Below are positions 48,222 through 59,698 of a DNA stretch of 64,000 nt, in pieces. The translations under genes and the position numbers were made by a program. Under the pieces are notes generated by a model. That model did no database searches and was not told the origin of the DNA. It saw only the letters and a program-made list of their open reading frames with translations. The stretch comes from Oryza sativa Japonica Group (lineage: Eukaryota > Streptophyta > Magnoliopsida > Poales > Poaceae). Positions within the stretch are counted from its first letter, which is position 1, and each line of letters begins with the position of its first letter. The stretch lies in NCBI RefSeq assembly GCF_034140825.1, contig NC_089039.1, positions 26,981,001 through 27,045,000 on the forward strand. Reading direction: 5' to 3'.

Positions 48222-49269
48222 TTGGATGGAGAGAGAGTCCAGTGGATCACGTGGTCGAACGATTTGACGCCTTCGTGAAAGGGAAACGTATAGGGCATAT
48301 CCAGCATCGCTCGGAGGAATATTCGCTCGCGCGGTAGGAATATTTTGCCGCGAAGTGCGAATCTTTGTACTCTTCTTCGCTTTGCCTCGCTCTGCACGCA
48401 CGGCCACCCATCGTCGTCTCCAGTCTCCACCCCTCTTCTTCCTCCATTGGTGGTGTACGCTTGCCTCCGTCTCAGCTTCGTTTTCAGATGTCTCCTCGTC
48501 GTCGAAGCCGGGAGAAATTAACCGTGCGTGTTTGCCATGATCGATTGTTTTGTCCAGGTTAGTCTCCCGTGCTTTCGCCGGAAACTTTCAGTTTGTTTCT
48601 GCAGCGTTTCTTACTTTGATCTGCAATCTGTATAATATGTAGCAATTTGAGCGAACAGTAAAGAATTACTGAGCCATGTCAGAGTGTGTTCTGAACTTCT
48701 TGTTGGAAGAGCAGCGAGGCGCTGTGGATGAGGATCGATTTTAATGATGAATCCATTATTATTGGCTTCGATTAATCCACTCGAGTGTGGAAGTTAATGA
48801 TGTCCTCTTAATCTGTGACACACGTCACCTGGAACAGCCTTTCCACATTCAAATTTGGGACAATTTGCAACTTCAGAGTTCAGACTTCATGCCATGGAGG
48901 AGAAACGTCCAGAGGTATTCCGGCTAGTTTTATAAGGTGGTGGGCTAGACAACCTGAGATTAAATCCTTACCCCTTCTAATTATTTGATATTTTGTCATT
49001 TCCTAATATTTGCGTACTTCAGGTCATGAGATAATTATATAGAATCCGGCAGCAGTTTTTCGAGTTGAAAAATTGAACTAGAAATTCCTGGAGAGGCCAC
49101 ATTTTACGTGAGAGTGAGACACGGCGGCGGCGGCAAACCCCGGCAGGCCGGCAAAGCGGCAGCGGCGGCGAGGTCACCTACACCGTCCGATCGGATACGC
49201 GCGGTTCAGATTGGGAACAGTTGAGATTTTAGAGGTACGTTTAGAGTATAAACCCTTTATACTACTATA

Positions 49270-49610
49270 TGGAGAGTGAATTCTAATCCCTCGATGTTTG
49301 CATGTCATTTAAATTATTATAAAAAGAATGATAATAAATTTAACAAGATGGATTAATATGTGATAGATCACTCTATCAACATGTAAGTTAAAATTCAATT
49401 TCTACTAGTTGTAATAAAAAACAAATTAAACTATGGCTAGTTAATATATATATTCATAGTTAAATTTATTATTTTCGTTGTAACTTGTAGAAGTTAAATT
49501 TGATGTTGTAAAGTTATTTATCATATATTAATTTATCTCGTTGATTTTTTTAATTTTTTCATAATCATTTAAATGGCATACAAATAATAAAGGGACTGTT
49601 TTTATTATCC
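49270..49610. mobile_element. Palindromic MITE, same family as 61.6-62.1 kb
   Basis: The left arm TAATCCCTCGATGTTTGCATGTCATTTAAATTATTAT is mirrored by the right arm ATAATCATTTAAATGGCATACAAATAATAAAGGGA, and the centre has TAGTTGTAATAAAAAACAAATTAAACT mirrored by GTTGTAACTTGTAGAAGTTAAATTT. Borders are approximate. Confidence 0.65.
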
Positions 49611-49899
49611 TGGTCAGATCAGTTCGTGTAGCGATTGAAAAGTACGAGCCGTCCGATTGGGTACATGTGGTCTGGATGGTGATGAGGGGCTTTTCGTAGA
49701 AATTTGCCTTGAGATTCCGGTTGACAACCTTGGCGTCACAATATTGCTAACTAATGAACATGGATTTTGCATCGAGTTTACAAATTTGCGAAGTTCCTGT
49801 TCTAGTTTTATCTTGTTTTTGGTTTTTTGAAACGGTAAGGCGGCAAAAGCTCTGCCGAAATTTGTAGAAGGGTCCATAGCAGAGCTTTTACACGACGTA

Positions 49900-50133
49900 G
49901 GGTCTGTTTGGTTCTTGGCCACGTTTTGCCAAACCTAAGCTTAGACCTGCAGCAAGTACTTAGGTTGGTATTTGCTTTTCTACTAACCATAGGCTTGCCC
50001 TAACTTGATAGGCATGTTTCTGCAAGTTCGCTGTGTCTTTTTTTTTTTGCCAGATCTGTGGCGTTCTTTTTCTCCGCCACAAGTGCGGCTTACTTTAGGC
50101 ATGGTAACTTTAGTCCCCAAACCAAACAGGCCC
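49900..50133. mobile_element. Tourist/PIF-like MITE, TSD GTA
   Basis: GGGTCTGTTTGGTTCTTGGCC at the left and AACCAAACAGGCCC at the right are inverted and flanked by GTA at 49897-49899 and 50134-50136. The interior has a T-run and no coding frame. Confidence 0.8.
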
Positions 50134-51033
50134 GTAGTCCTTTGAAGTTAAGAAGATAATCAGAAGTACAAAAAAAATTCAGATTACAGCTTAGGGAGGT
50201 TCAAAAATGAATTTTTGCTGGTCCATCCTTTCGAAAATCAGATAAAAGCCACCTGATTCGCCGACATGCTTTTATGTAACCTGGAAGATGTTTCTCTCCA
50301 GCCATACGTTGCACATTGTGAAGATTTGGTAACTTTAGGCTCTTTGGGCTTAATCATAGACAAGGAGATCCACCAATCCTTGTGTTCCAAAGAGGGATCA
50401 GGAACAAGTTAGTCCAAACCTTTTCATATACAGATTGTTTGCCAGACCGATCGGGTGAATTGGCAATGAATGAAAAGGTTACTGTTCTTGTTTTGTTAGA
50501 CCAGTTAATTATGATACGATTTATGCACTCTTTTATAGCTTTTTGTGTCGTTCAGTGGGCGTTTACACATATTACTGTTACTTATAATTACATACATATA
50601 TCATGCAGGGAACCAGGTTTATTATTGATGGGAATAATCACATTTCATGCTGATACAAAAGAATGGCGACAGCATAAGGCCGTGATACGGTAACAACATT
50701 TACACTCATACGGGTACATCAGTTTGTGCATTTCTGCCCTGGGACGCTTCTGTCCAAGGCGCGCACCAAATACCTCATCAATTTTCTTCCGTATTGTTCA
50801 CTTATTCTGCTTAGAGCAGAAGTTTTCTCAGGAAGTCTTCGGAGATGCTATTCTAAAACCATCATCTCCACAGTACTGAGGAGACATGAAAATACCAGGT
50901 CTCCTCGACGGCTCTGAGAGTAATTTACATGAGTTTTGTTTCTGCAGATTAAAGCAACATAGCTCGGTTAAGTGTTTGCTACAATTTCAGAAACACTCTG
51001 GATGGTATTTTGATGTAGTTCTTGAAACCTACC

Positions 51034-54000
51034 TTATGATTCGATTGCTGCGACCCTTACTGGCTTCATTACTTTTACAATGTTCCTCATATGCTCAAAC
51101 CCCATCAGTATCACTCCTATGACATAAAGAAAGCTTAGTTGCAGCTTGGCAAGTAAGTTATAGACTGCTATTGCGGCATTTCCCCCATCATCTGTTCGTA
51201 TTGTGACGGAAACAGGTCTTGCAGAAATAAGAGCCCCGGTTTCTGATAAAGACGTAGCGTAAGAAGTGTGCCTTGGAACATAGCCTTCGAAAGAGATTTC
51301 GGGGGTGTTTGGCCTTTCTAAGCTCACCTGATGAATTCTCTGGCTGGGATGACCATTCCTCAGGTTTCATCATAGATTTTGTGGCTTTTATTAATTCCAT
51401 TAGTGCATTGTTGACCTGCAATAGAGAAATACTCAGATGAGTCAACTTACAATTTCCTGCAACTCTGTAAGCGTGATGAAATAATGAGAGAAAAGAACAG
51501 CGATTTGGAGAAGGTATAAGCCTTAAAATAACTCTGTAAGTTACATGTTTATGATTCCATCTCAGGTTTGGGATAACCATTTCATTGGTGCCTAAAAAGC
51601 AGTTTCAGAGTTGGCCAAACAATTTTCTTCAAAAGTAGCATCTTCCCTTGTACAGTTTAGGTGGTGAATGATGCTTTCAGAGAACGGCCTGCCTTTAGTT
51701 CGGTTTGGCAACTTTGGAAGAATTTGTGCAAGTTGCAACAGCACAAGCATCTAGTAACGTTCTAACTGGTATAAGCAAAAGCATTCTTCCAAGTTTGGGC
51801 TCAAAAGTTACATGCCCATTAGTGCATCTATGTTAGAGTTTGATGCTTGCAGGGAACCATGATTTCTAATATTGCCTCGCTCGGTCAGCTATTTAGGAAT
51901 ATTTTCAGCATTCCAGCATAATTTCAGCTGCCTAACAATATAGCATTTTGTCAAAGTCCATGCTTACCTCCTCTGGTCTTTCATGGCTTACTAGATGCGC
52001 ACCATGAAGTTCGACCATTCTAGCAACAGGAATAAGCCTTTCTGCAAGTCGTCTCGCATGACATAATTGCGCAATAATGTCAGACCTGCATCATTTTTAA
52101 ACCAAGTGATGAGAAACAAACACACAGTGTGCTTGCGAACTGTGGGGAAGGGATGTGTGCTTTTCTCAAGTCGCCACTAACCTCCCATGAATAACTGAAA
52201 CTAGAAAACCGGCAGACCGAATTGTATCTAGTTCTTTAGTTGTCATATTGTGAGTCCAGCATGCATTAACTTGACCTTCAAACCCACAGTTAGACTGCAT
52301 CCCTGTCGATGATATGCCCTTCACATATTCCTGAAAATACATAGTACAGAATAATTGAAATTTGGTACATCAATGAAATAAGTAAAGCTTTGTTTTTTTT
52401 TCCGGTACAAAGGCCTAGTTGTAATGCTGTGATCTTGTGACTGTAATACTTTACAGTTTATACAGTTCAAAAGAACAGACATAGAGGAATCATTCTATGT
52501 GTACACGCAACTAATTTTGTCCAAATCAATTTTGGACTTAATCCTGCCCAGAATTTAATGTCGGGAGGTAATGAGTACCAAGGATCAAACCCTGGCCAGC
52601 GGCTTGCTCCTTGCAGCTCCTGCCAGCTGAACAACATACTGTTCTCCTTAGTACTCACCACCTCCCAAAATTAAATCCTGGGAAGCTCCTCCTCCCACAA
52701 TTTTGGACTTTGGTGCTACATAAGTTATGATGAAGATTTAAATCTAGGTGATACACCATCAACAACAAACACTTTTAAACTCACTTGATAGAGGATTGTT
52801 CTCCTCGTGCATGATCCAACTTTCTCATCAAGATATTCCTGCATCGCAGCATGGTGCATTGGATGTTAACACTCAAAATGTCAAGGGAAAAAAATTACAT
52901 CAATTGGCATATGACAAATGGATGCATTTTCACCTTTGTATAATGGGTTTCCAAATCTACCAGAGCTCTTTCTTCTGGAGTTCTTGCCCTTAAGAAACGG
53001 AATGCAAGCGAGAGCATCTGCCCATCTAACTGCAAATGCAGACAAGCTTCATTGATGAGAACTACAGAGGAAATTAGAGTCGACAGTCCTGCAAGGTCTG
53101 CAAAATTCCAGGTATAAACAAGCAGAATTCTCCATTCCGGTACCTTCGGGAAGCACTGGAAGCCACCTCCAGTAACATTAAGCAACGCCAACGAGCAAAT
53201 CCTGTGCGGCGCCATGGCTGCCAGCTTGCAGGATATCATCGCGCCTGTGTTGCAAAGACCACCCAACATCAATGGCAATGCTTACAGAAACTCCTACTTA
53301 CTACACAATTCCCCTCAAAAGAAGTCAATCCGCCAAAATTCTGATGATCATCATTCAGCGTCGCAGAGATGGAGACTCATGAACTCACCCATGGAATGGC
53401 CGAATACATGAGCTTTCTTCCACCCCAGATGGTCCATCAAGGCCAGAGCGTCCCTCGCCATGATCACCGTCCTGTCAAGACAATGGAAACATTCACATGG
53501 TCAGACAGTAACTAACACCAGTACACCGCCATTGCCGCCACTCGTCTGACTTTTCCCGCACAGCCGCGTCGTGCGTTCGAGGAAAATTATATCTCCGTCC
53601 TTTTCCTCTCCGTCACATATTTTCTCGTGGAAAGCAATCGCGGCTGGAATCGAGTAGAACGTGGATTTATTCTCATCGAAAGCTACATGAGACGCCAATC
53701 TTTACCCTCCTCCAGATCTCTCTCAAGATTGGGCGCGATGCTTCTACACCTCACGACGAACGATTTTGCCTCCTCGATCATGAGACAAGGTGGAGATTTG
53801 GATCTAGAAGACGACGATGAGAGGAGGAAGTAGAGAAACTCACGAGTAGTAGGATTTGTGCGGGAGCACGGAGCTCCGGCCGACGCCGCGGTTGTCGAAG
53901 CAGCAGACCTCGATGCCATCGCCGTCGTCCCCCTCCGCCGCCGCGGCGTCGCCGGACTCCTCGTCGTCGGCGGCCGGCTCCAGCGACCCGGTCAGCCCCT

Positions 54001-54277
54001 TGATCTGCGGGCCCCACGAGTCGTGCGTCCCCGCCAATCCTTCACGCCCCCAACCACACCCACCATTTCTCAAATCAGAACCAAGAAAACAAAAAGGCAA
54101 AAAAAAAACGCAGAAAATTTTCGATCGCCGGCAAAGGCGATGGGTTCATCGACGGCGTACGGACATACCGATGACGAGGAGCACCTTGGTGGCGCCGCGG
54201 CCGAAGCGGCGGTAGAAGAGGCGGACGCCGTCCCACTCGTCGCCGTTCTGGTACCTGTCCACCTCGCAGTAAGGCAT
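51034..54277 (-). CDS. Alpha/beta-hydrolase fold protein with C-terminal hydrophobic segment, ten exons
   Basis: Minus-strand exons 54277-54169, 54039-53844, 53471-53389, 53244-53144, 53029-52934, 52838-52785, 52330-52182, 52085-51968, 51415-51328 and 51191-51034 join in frame to 383 residues. The start MPYCEVDRYQNGDEWDGVRL is followed by the oxyanion-region block LLVIGLAGTHDSWGPQIKGL. CFDNRGVGRSS comes next, then the nucleophile elbow GHSMG at 126-130 (Ser128). An acid site lies in VIHGRSDIIA (Asp265), and GAHLVSHERPEE carries the likely catalytic His293. The triad therefore appears complete. Near the C-terminus LSFLYVIGVILMGFEH is hydrophobic and could anchor the protein to a membrane. Substrate and pathway are unknown; the family includes lipases, esterases and hormone hydrolases. 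A low-complexity acidic insertion (EPAADDEESGDAAAAEGDDG) follows the first block. Confidence 0.9.
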
Positions 54278-54445
54278 TGCTCCTCCTCCCAACAATTTCC
54301 TACAGCTTCGCTCTGGATTCCGGCGAGAATGGAGGAGTACGATTACTACTACGGTTATGGGAGGAGGGCGAATTAAGGCAGGTGAAAAATGGGAAAAATA
54401 TGAGAGGCGGAGGCGGAGGAGCGGTGGTCGGGATGGGGGCGCGGG

Positions 54446-54454
54446 TTATTTATA
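54446..54454 (-). promoter_or_regulatory. TATA box of the hydrolase gene
   Basis: TATAAATAA on the minus strand lies about 170 bp upstream of the start codon, in a GC-rich promoter. Confidence 0.65.
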
Positions 54455-54629
54455 GCCGTCGTCGGCGTCGCCGCGAGGAAGGAGGAGGAACACGTGGATG
54501 GATGGGCTCGAGCTCGACGATGACACGCGTACTACGCGGCCGGTCGCCGTCGGCTGAGTCAAACGTGGTTGCGCTCGCATCGTCGCGGCGCGGACGGGAG
54601 GAGGGAGAAGAAGGATGAGATAATTCGGA

Positions 54630-55739
54630 GTACTTGAGAGTCGTGAGCTTGAGGTCCAGAATTTTCGGCGAATTTCGGAGTTTCAGGACCGTGCTGTAAG
54701 CCTGTAATAGTGTGAGAGATTAGTACAATACTACTGGAGATTGATTGGATGGATCAAGTGGCTTACGTACTGACCTGGAGAAAGTTTGTGCGTTTTTAAT
54801 TGAAGGAAGAGGAGAAAGCTTGCATTTTTATGAGGTTTTCCTTGATCGTGTTGGTTGGAATACTTGATCAGGAGAAAAGGAGGGCATTTGGTTTTGGACC
54901 ACGTTTGGAGGACAGAGAGTTTGTTCGAACAGATTGTGAGTCAGTATCAAGAAGTTAAGAAGCTGGAGTAAACTGGTAGGATCTGCGAAGTTGCTCGTTC
55001 CAAAGTTGATTTTGTTTCGGCCCGGCGATAGACGTTCATTTTGTTTTGAGATGGGCACCCAAGAAACACTTTGTTTTTGTTTGGAGTGTGATTACTGTTT
55101 GATTTACTGTAGAGCTGAGCTGCATGAAGTTGAAACAAGTTCAGTTCATGTTTTACTTGAAAAGAAAAGGTTCATATTCTTATATGAAGATCAGTTTCAT
55201 TATCACTCCAAGTGGAGTTGTTCTTCGATTTTTTTTATCACCTCTGTCCCCTGCTGAGAAAAGAAAGTTCGCCTTTTTTAGTTATCAAAAGCAGTCCAAA
55301 CGGATACAATTTTCTTCGTCCTCAGATGACAAAGCAATGACAAAGACCGGCCCTTTTTCACCTTCCACAGAAAATTAGCTAAAATATCCACAACATCTTA
55401 GCCCACAGTAAATTCTAAGAAGTAATAAGTCAAGGAGTAACCATTGGAAGATAATCACCGGACCGGTGAAAAAGATTGTCAATTCAAAGGAAAAAAAATG
55501 TTATTTTGGATTGTTGTCAAATTATGTCTTACCATTTTCTTTAGAGGTTGTTCAGATTAATGTCATTTTAAATCATATACTAATTTTTAGTAAAATTCTA
55601 AAAAATTGCATCCATTTATTTTTTTTTACCAAACTTTGTTAAATATATAAGAAATACAAAATTTGACAATATTGCCAAAATGTAAAAATTTGGTAAGTCT
55701 TATTTTGGCTACAATTTGAACAACCCTTTTTTTTTAATA
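54630..55739. other. Spacer with no recognised gene
   Basis: AT-rich sequence upstream of the hydrolase gene. I see no gene, RNA or clear element before the MITE at 55740. Confidence 0.4.
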
Positions 55740-55980
55740 GTGCTCTCTCCGTCTCATTATAAGTGTACCCATGATTTTCCGTACCCAACTTTGATCGTCC
55801 GTCTTATTTGAAATTTTTTTTTAAAAAAATAGAACATAAGTCACGCATAAAATATTATTCATGTTTTATCATCTTATAACAACAAAAATACTAATTATAA
55901 AAAAAATTCAAATAAGACAGGACGATCAAAGATGGGCACAGAAACTAATGGTTGCATTTAAAATGGGACGGATGGAGTAG
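55740..55980. mobile_element. Stowaway-type MITE
   Basis: GTGCTCTCTCCGTCTCATTAT at the left and AAAATGGGACGGATGGAGTAG at the right are inverted with TA on both sides (55738-55739 and 55981-55982). The inner TATTCATGTTTTATCATCTTATAAC matches, in reverse, the elements at 12717 and 42840. Confidence 0.8.
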
Positions 55981-56167
55981 TAAATGTAATGGTTTAGTTT
56001 AGAGCCAAGTGAATGGTAATGCCTATGGTTAATTTGGCACCATTCTAAAATTTTCTCCACCATAACATAAATTTTGATAATCTAAACACACCCACTTAAA
56101 ATACTACCCTTCAAAATATACCACACTAAACCAAACAAACCCAAATTCCCAACCACTCAGGAGGATT

Positions 56168-56414
56168 AGAGCAGGTACAATAACAGGCTATAAACCAGCT
56201 GCAAACATATTTTAAGGAGATAAATAAGAAGAGAGAAGAGCAACGGGCTACAAATTTGTAGTCGGCTATAGCACGGACTCTAAGACACAGTATGTGTATA
56301 ACAGGCGGGACCAGGTATTAATAGTATAGTATGTAACTATTATATAAATGAATTATTAAATTGGCTATAGATGAATTAGAGCAAGTAGTTGGCTATCCAA
56401 TTAATTTTGCTCTT
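56168..56414. mobile_element. MITE with AGAGCA ends
   Basis: The left end AGAGCAGGTACAATAACAGG is matched only by a short inverted AGAGCA at the right (TTTTGCTCT). Internal words (AAACATATTTTAAGGAGATAA, TAACTATTATATAAATGAATTATTAAATTGGCTATAGATGA) identify it with the element at 25930-26198. No target duplication was recognised. Confidence 0.6.
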
Positions 56415-56739
56415 ATCACCTATTTCTTTCCACGTGTGGCCGGCAGCGGCTGCTCCTTGCCTCGGGCTCAGTGATGCGGTGCGGTGGCTGGGCGGGCCGC
56501 GGGCGCGACATAAAAATTCATGTGAAGCGCGTGTGCGCTGACGAGGCTGTGGCGATCGGGTTGGGCGTCGCCGTCCACCACTCGCCGCCACCGCCCCCTC
56601 GCCCCAGCGCGCACCGTCCCTGTCGTCCGCTGCGCCCTCAGCTGGGACCCCGCGCCGCGCTGTGCCGCTCCCTCCCCGCTAGTGCCATGCATGCTCACGT
56701 CTCGCTGATGCTACCAGAATCCTCTCTCTTTCTCTCGCG

Positions 56740-56742
<3 letters not shown>

Positions 56743-56787
<45 letters not shown>
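56743..56787. repeat. (AT)n microsatellite, about 45 bp
   Basis: A pure AT tract directly abutting the truncated MITE at 56788. It replaces the element's missing left half. Confidence 0.9.
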
Positions 56788-56790
<3 letters not shown>

Positions 56791-57030
56791 TTAATATCAA
56801 TATAAATATGAAAAATGCTAGAATGAGTTACATTGTGAAACGGAGGAAATACCATTAACTTTTTTTAAATATTTAATCATTTGTCTTATTCAAAAAAATT
56901 ACATGTATAAAAATATTTTATGATAAATCAAGTCACAATAAAATAAATGATAATTATTTTTTTTAATAAAACGAATGATCAAACGTATCTAAAATATTCA
57001 ATGACATCATATATTAAAAACGGAGGGAGT
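56788..57030. mobile_element. Half of a Stowaway MITE followed by a second degenerate one
   Basis: At 56788-56847, TTCATTAATATCAATATAAA through ATGCTAGAATGAGTTACATTGTGAAACGGAGGAA matches only the right half of the element at 1521-1651. From about 56850 to 57028 another degenerate Stowaway-like element follows (TCTTATTCAAAAAAATTACA...AATAAAACGAATGATCAAACG...AAACGGAGGGAGTA). Confidence 0.65.
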
Positions 57031-57399
57031 ATTATTTATTTTATTTGAACTTGTTTTATTACCAAAGAAAATATAATCTTAACTTATACTTTTATGTATT
57101 TTAAAAAAATTAATAAGATGAATAGTGTAATATTATGCGAAAAGTAAGTAGTGTCGTGCATTTCGAAATTGAGGCGGTATTTCTTAAGATGCACTTGCAT
57201 CGCATCGCCGTGTGTACGTCAGTCAGAGTCGCTTGTGTTTCGCGTGTGGAGTGATCTCTGCATCAGCGGTTCATGTCAACCACCAACTGGTGAGCTGAAT
57301 CGTGTGTCTTCTCCAAGGGGATCTCTCTCTTGCGTACGCTGTTACTGCAACGGTTGCACGTTCAGATTTGAGAGATTCGATCTCCTCCGGTTTCAGGGT

Positions 57400-57573
57400 T
57401 GGCAAGGAAGGAATCTGAACTCATATGCCTATACGAAGAGAACGATTCAACTTGCCGGGATCGATCGCGTCGAAAAATGTGTCAGATTTTGTCAGGCAAA
57501 ACCACAGGTTTGCAAAATTACAGCGAATCCGAACCATGTTTGCGATGAATGTTCTTGCCATCCTCCAAACCTC
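57400..57573 (+). other. Candidate exon of a cysteine-rich small protein
   Basis: An acceptor-like site (CGGTTTCAG) ends at 57399 and a donor (AACCTCAG|GTACGG) follows at 57574. Between them one frame is open and encodes a Cys-patterned segment, EKCVRFCQAKPQVCKITANP followed by NHVCDECSCHPPN, which has seven Cys. I cannot find a start codon exon, further exons or a family. It may be a decayed or chance frame. Confidence 0.2.
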
Positions 57574-57621
57574 AGGTACGGAGCATATTTGTGGATGAAG
57601 CTATGCAGTTACGCAACATGA

Positions 57622-59698
57622 GGAAAAGGATGAGCTGACCTGCCGCCACCAAAAACATGGAGTTGTTGGAGAATAGACCAATGCAAACCACCATCTGAAA
57701 TAAAAAAGCGTATGCTTGTCTAGCTTATAGCACAATGCAAACCACCATTTGTTGTTTATCTTGAGTTAGAAAATTGTGGCTTTAATTTTATCAAACAAAA
57801 ATAGTTTATCCTTTTGCCAGAAAATTGTGATCCACCGGTTATATTTTGCCTCATGAGGTGTCAAAGCTACTACATGCAGATTGTTCCTTCCAGCACAACG
57901 ACGACGGATGAGACGAGGATGAGATATCCAATCAGGAAACGTCTTGCGTAGGAAAAAGAAAAACGAGAAATGGCCGACAGATCAATTTTCACTATTATTT
58001 TTTCAGGGACGTGGACGGTGGAAAGCCTCTTGTTTTCGTAGCAATTTGGCAATATCTCCATTAAGAGCCTTGTGCATGAATCATCACAAGGTGCTTGAAG
58101 AGCTTGATGGAGTCTAAAGCGATGTGTACTTAATTGCTTTCCTAATAGTAAAATGAGCTAACCAAAATAGTATTACTAGTAACCGATAGCTAATACTATA
58201 CTAGTAGTACTTAATTCATCTTTAATCATAAAGAGCAGGTGTGCTTTAGGAGCCTAGTCCAAGTCCGGGTAATTATCTCAACATCATGTGCTTAATGAAC
58301 GACCAAGTACTGCAAGCCATCTCCTTTGACCATGACTTTGTGTGTCTCTGCTGAACAAAATTAGAAGTCCCAATTTGAGGCCGTTGCTCATAATTTCTAT
58401 AGCCAATAAACACCAGAAATCATTAATAAACTACTGTTTGGCAGTTGAAGTTTCTGACCGAACAACGCTTCTAGAGATTGATTAGAAATCTTTCCAAAAA
58501 AAAAAAAAAAACTAGTAGCATTGCTGCACTACAAGGCAACGATACAGTTGCCATTTTCCCCCCCTTCATCTTCATGTGTTTTCTGCAGGTGTTGCTACCC
58601 TCTTTTGTGTGCAGTTGTGATTTCCTATCTGCGAGGGTAAAGAAGCTCACAGATGCAGCACTGTTCATTCTCGAGAGTTCAGGTATCTGAACTTCTGGAA
58701 GCAGAGTCAATTGCTGCACGACTGCTTCGATCACGGATAAGAACGAGAACGGATAGAAACTTGTCCTAGTATGGTGATGATGATTGCCTTGTGTGTAATG
58801 ACGGATTTATGCAAAAATGAAAAATCAAGAGACAGGCAAAATTCAGCACGCCATCAAATAGATTCAGACCTAGCTAACAGTCTTCAGAGTTTGTCGCAAG
58901 TACTAAGATGCTTCCTGAATATATTATATATATTGGAGCGTTTTCTTTGGATGTATGAATTGGTCTAAACTAGTTAGGATTGCATGGCTTCCTAATGACG
59001 AGGTGAATGAAGAAATAAATGGATGGTGTAGGGTGGAGTAACGAGAGAAGCTTGTCTGTTTTGTGTTTCAGAAGAGGACGAGAGGATCTGCTGCTGCTGA
59101 ACTACTGCAGATGAGTATGACTGCTCGGTTCTGAATTCAGCAGCTAAGGATGTCTGTTACACGTGAAATATTATCTTGTTTTTTTATCAGATATAAGAAG
59201 GGCACATTTGTTAAGAGAGAAGATGTGTTTCAGATTTTTTGCTACTGATATTCTTACATCTTCGCTGGCTGTGGAGGGTAATACATACAGCTTAACTGAA
59301 TTTTACGAGCAACGCTCTCAACTTGACGAGTACTCTGAACATTCAAACTTTATACGGAGCCAAAATGCTCGTTTTATTCAAAACACAACCGAAGATTTGC
59401 AAACAAGATAGCTCACATATCTGAAGTCTCAACTTACAAAATGTCCTCAGTAGTTGTATTTTACCAGTTGCTAGTTATATAAGCACACACCTGAATACAC
59501 GCAGGTACTGTCTAAAATGACCTGAACTCCATGCACCTGACCAACATATTACAAGGTAATTAACGACACAATAGTACCTAACAGTTCTGCTTAATTCTAG
59601 TACATTACAGTAAGATAGTGGTCTGGTGATTGTAGCATTTGGGATCATCTGAGTATCTGACTTATCTTTGTCAAGGTTTCAGTGTGGAGAAGAGGCGA
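57622..59698. other. Spacer with no recognised gene
   Basis: Several short open frames exist here on both strands, but none has codon bias, a recognisable motif or matching splice signals. The 3' region of the PSY-like peptide gene is at its right end. Confidence 0.4.

Larger units (their letters stand above)
48222..51033. other. Spacer with possible noncoding exon and two MITEs
   Basis: At 48360-48558 a CT-rich, promoter-proximal stretch ends CCAG|GTTAGT, like a first exon of a plus-strand transcript. The only frame in it (MSPRRRSREKLTVRVCHDRL) is short and I could not connect it to further exons. A GC-rich patch at 49125-49190 has no clear frame. MITEs lie at about 49270-49610 and 49900-50133. 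The rest to 51.0 kb shows nothing I can support. Confidence 0.35.

Noticed and set aside
51204-51327. Frame reading SLERPNTPEISFEG as a hydrolase exon
   Set aside because: It lies between a perfect donor and an acceptor that join the flanking coding parts in frame, so it is read as intron; it also has no in-frame link to the upstream exon.
52480-52700. Possible SINE in a hydrolase intron (GGATCAAACCCTGG resembles a tRNA-type B box)
   Set aside because: No A box, 3' tail or target duplication could be recognised, so I do not list it.
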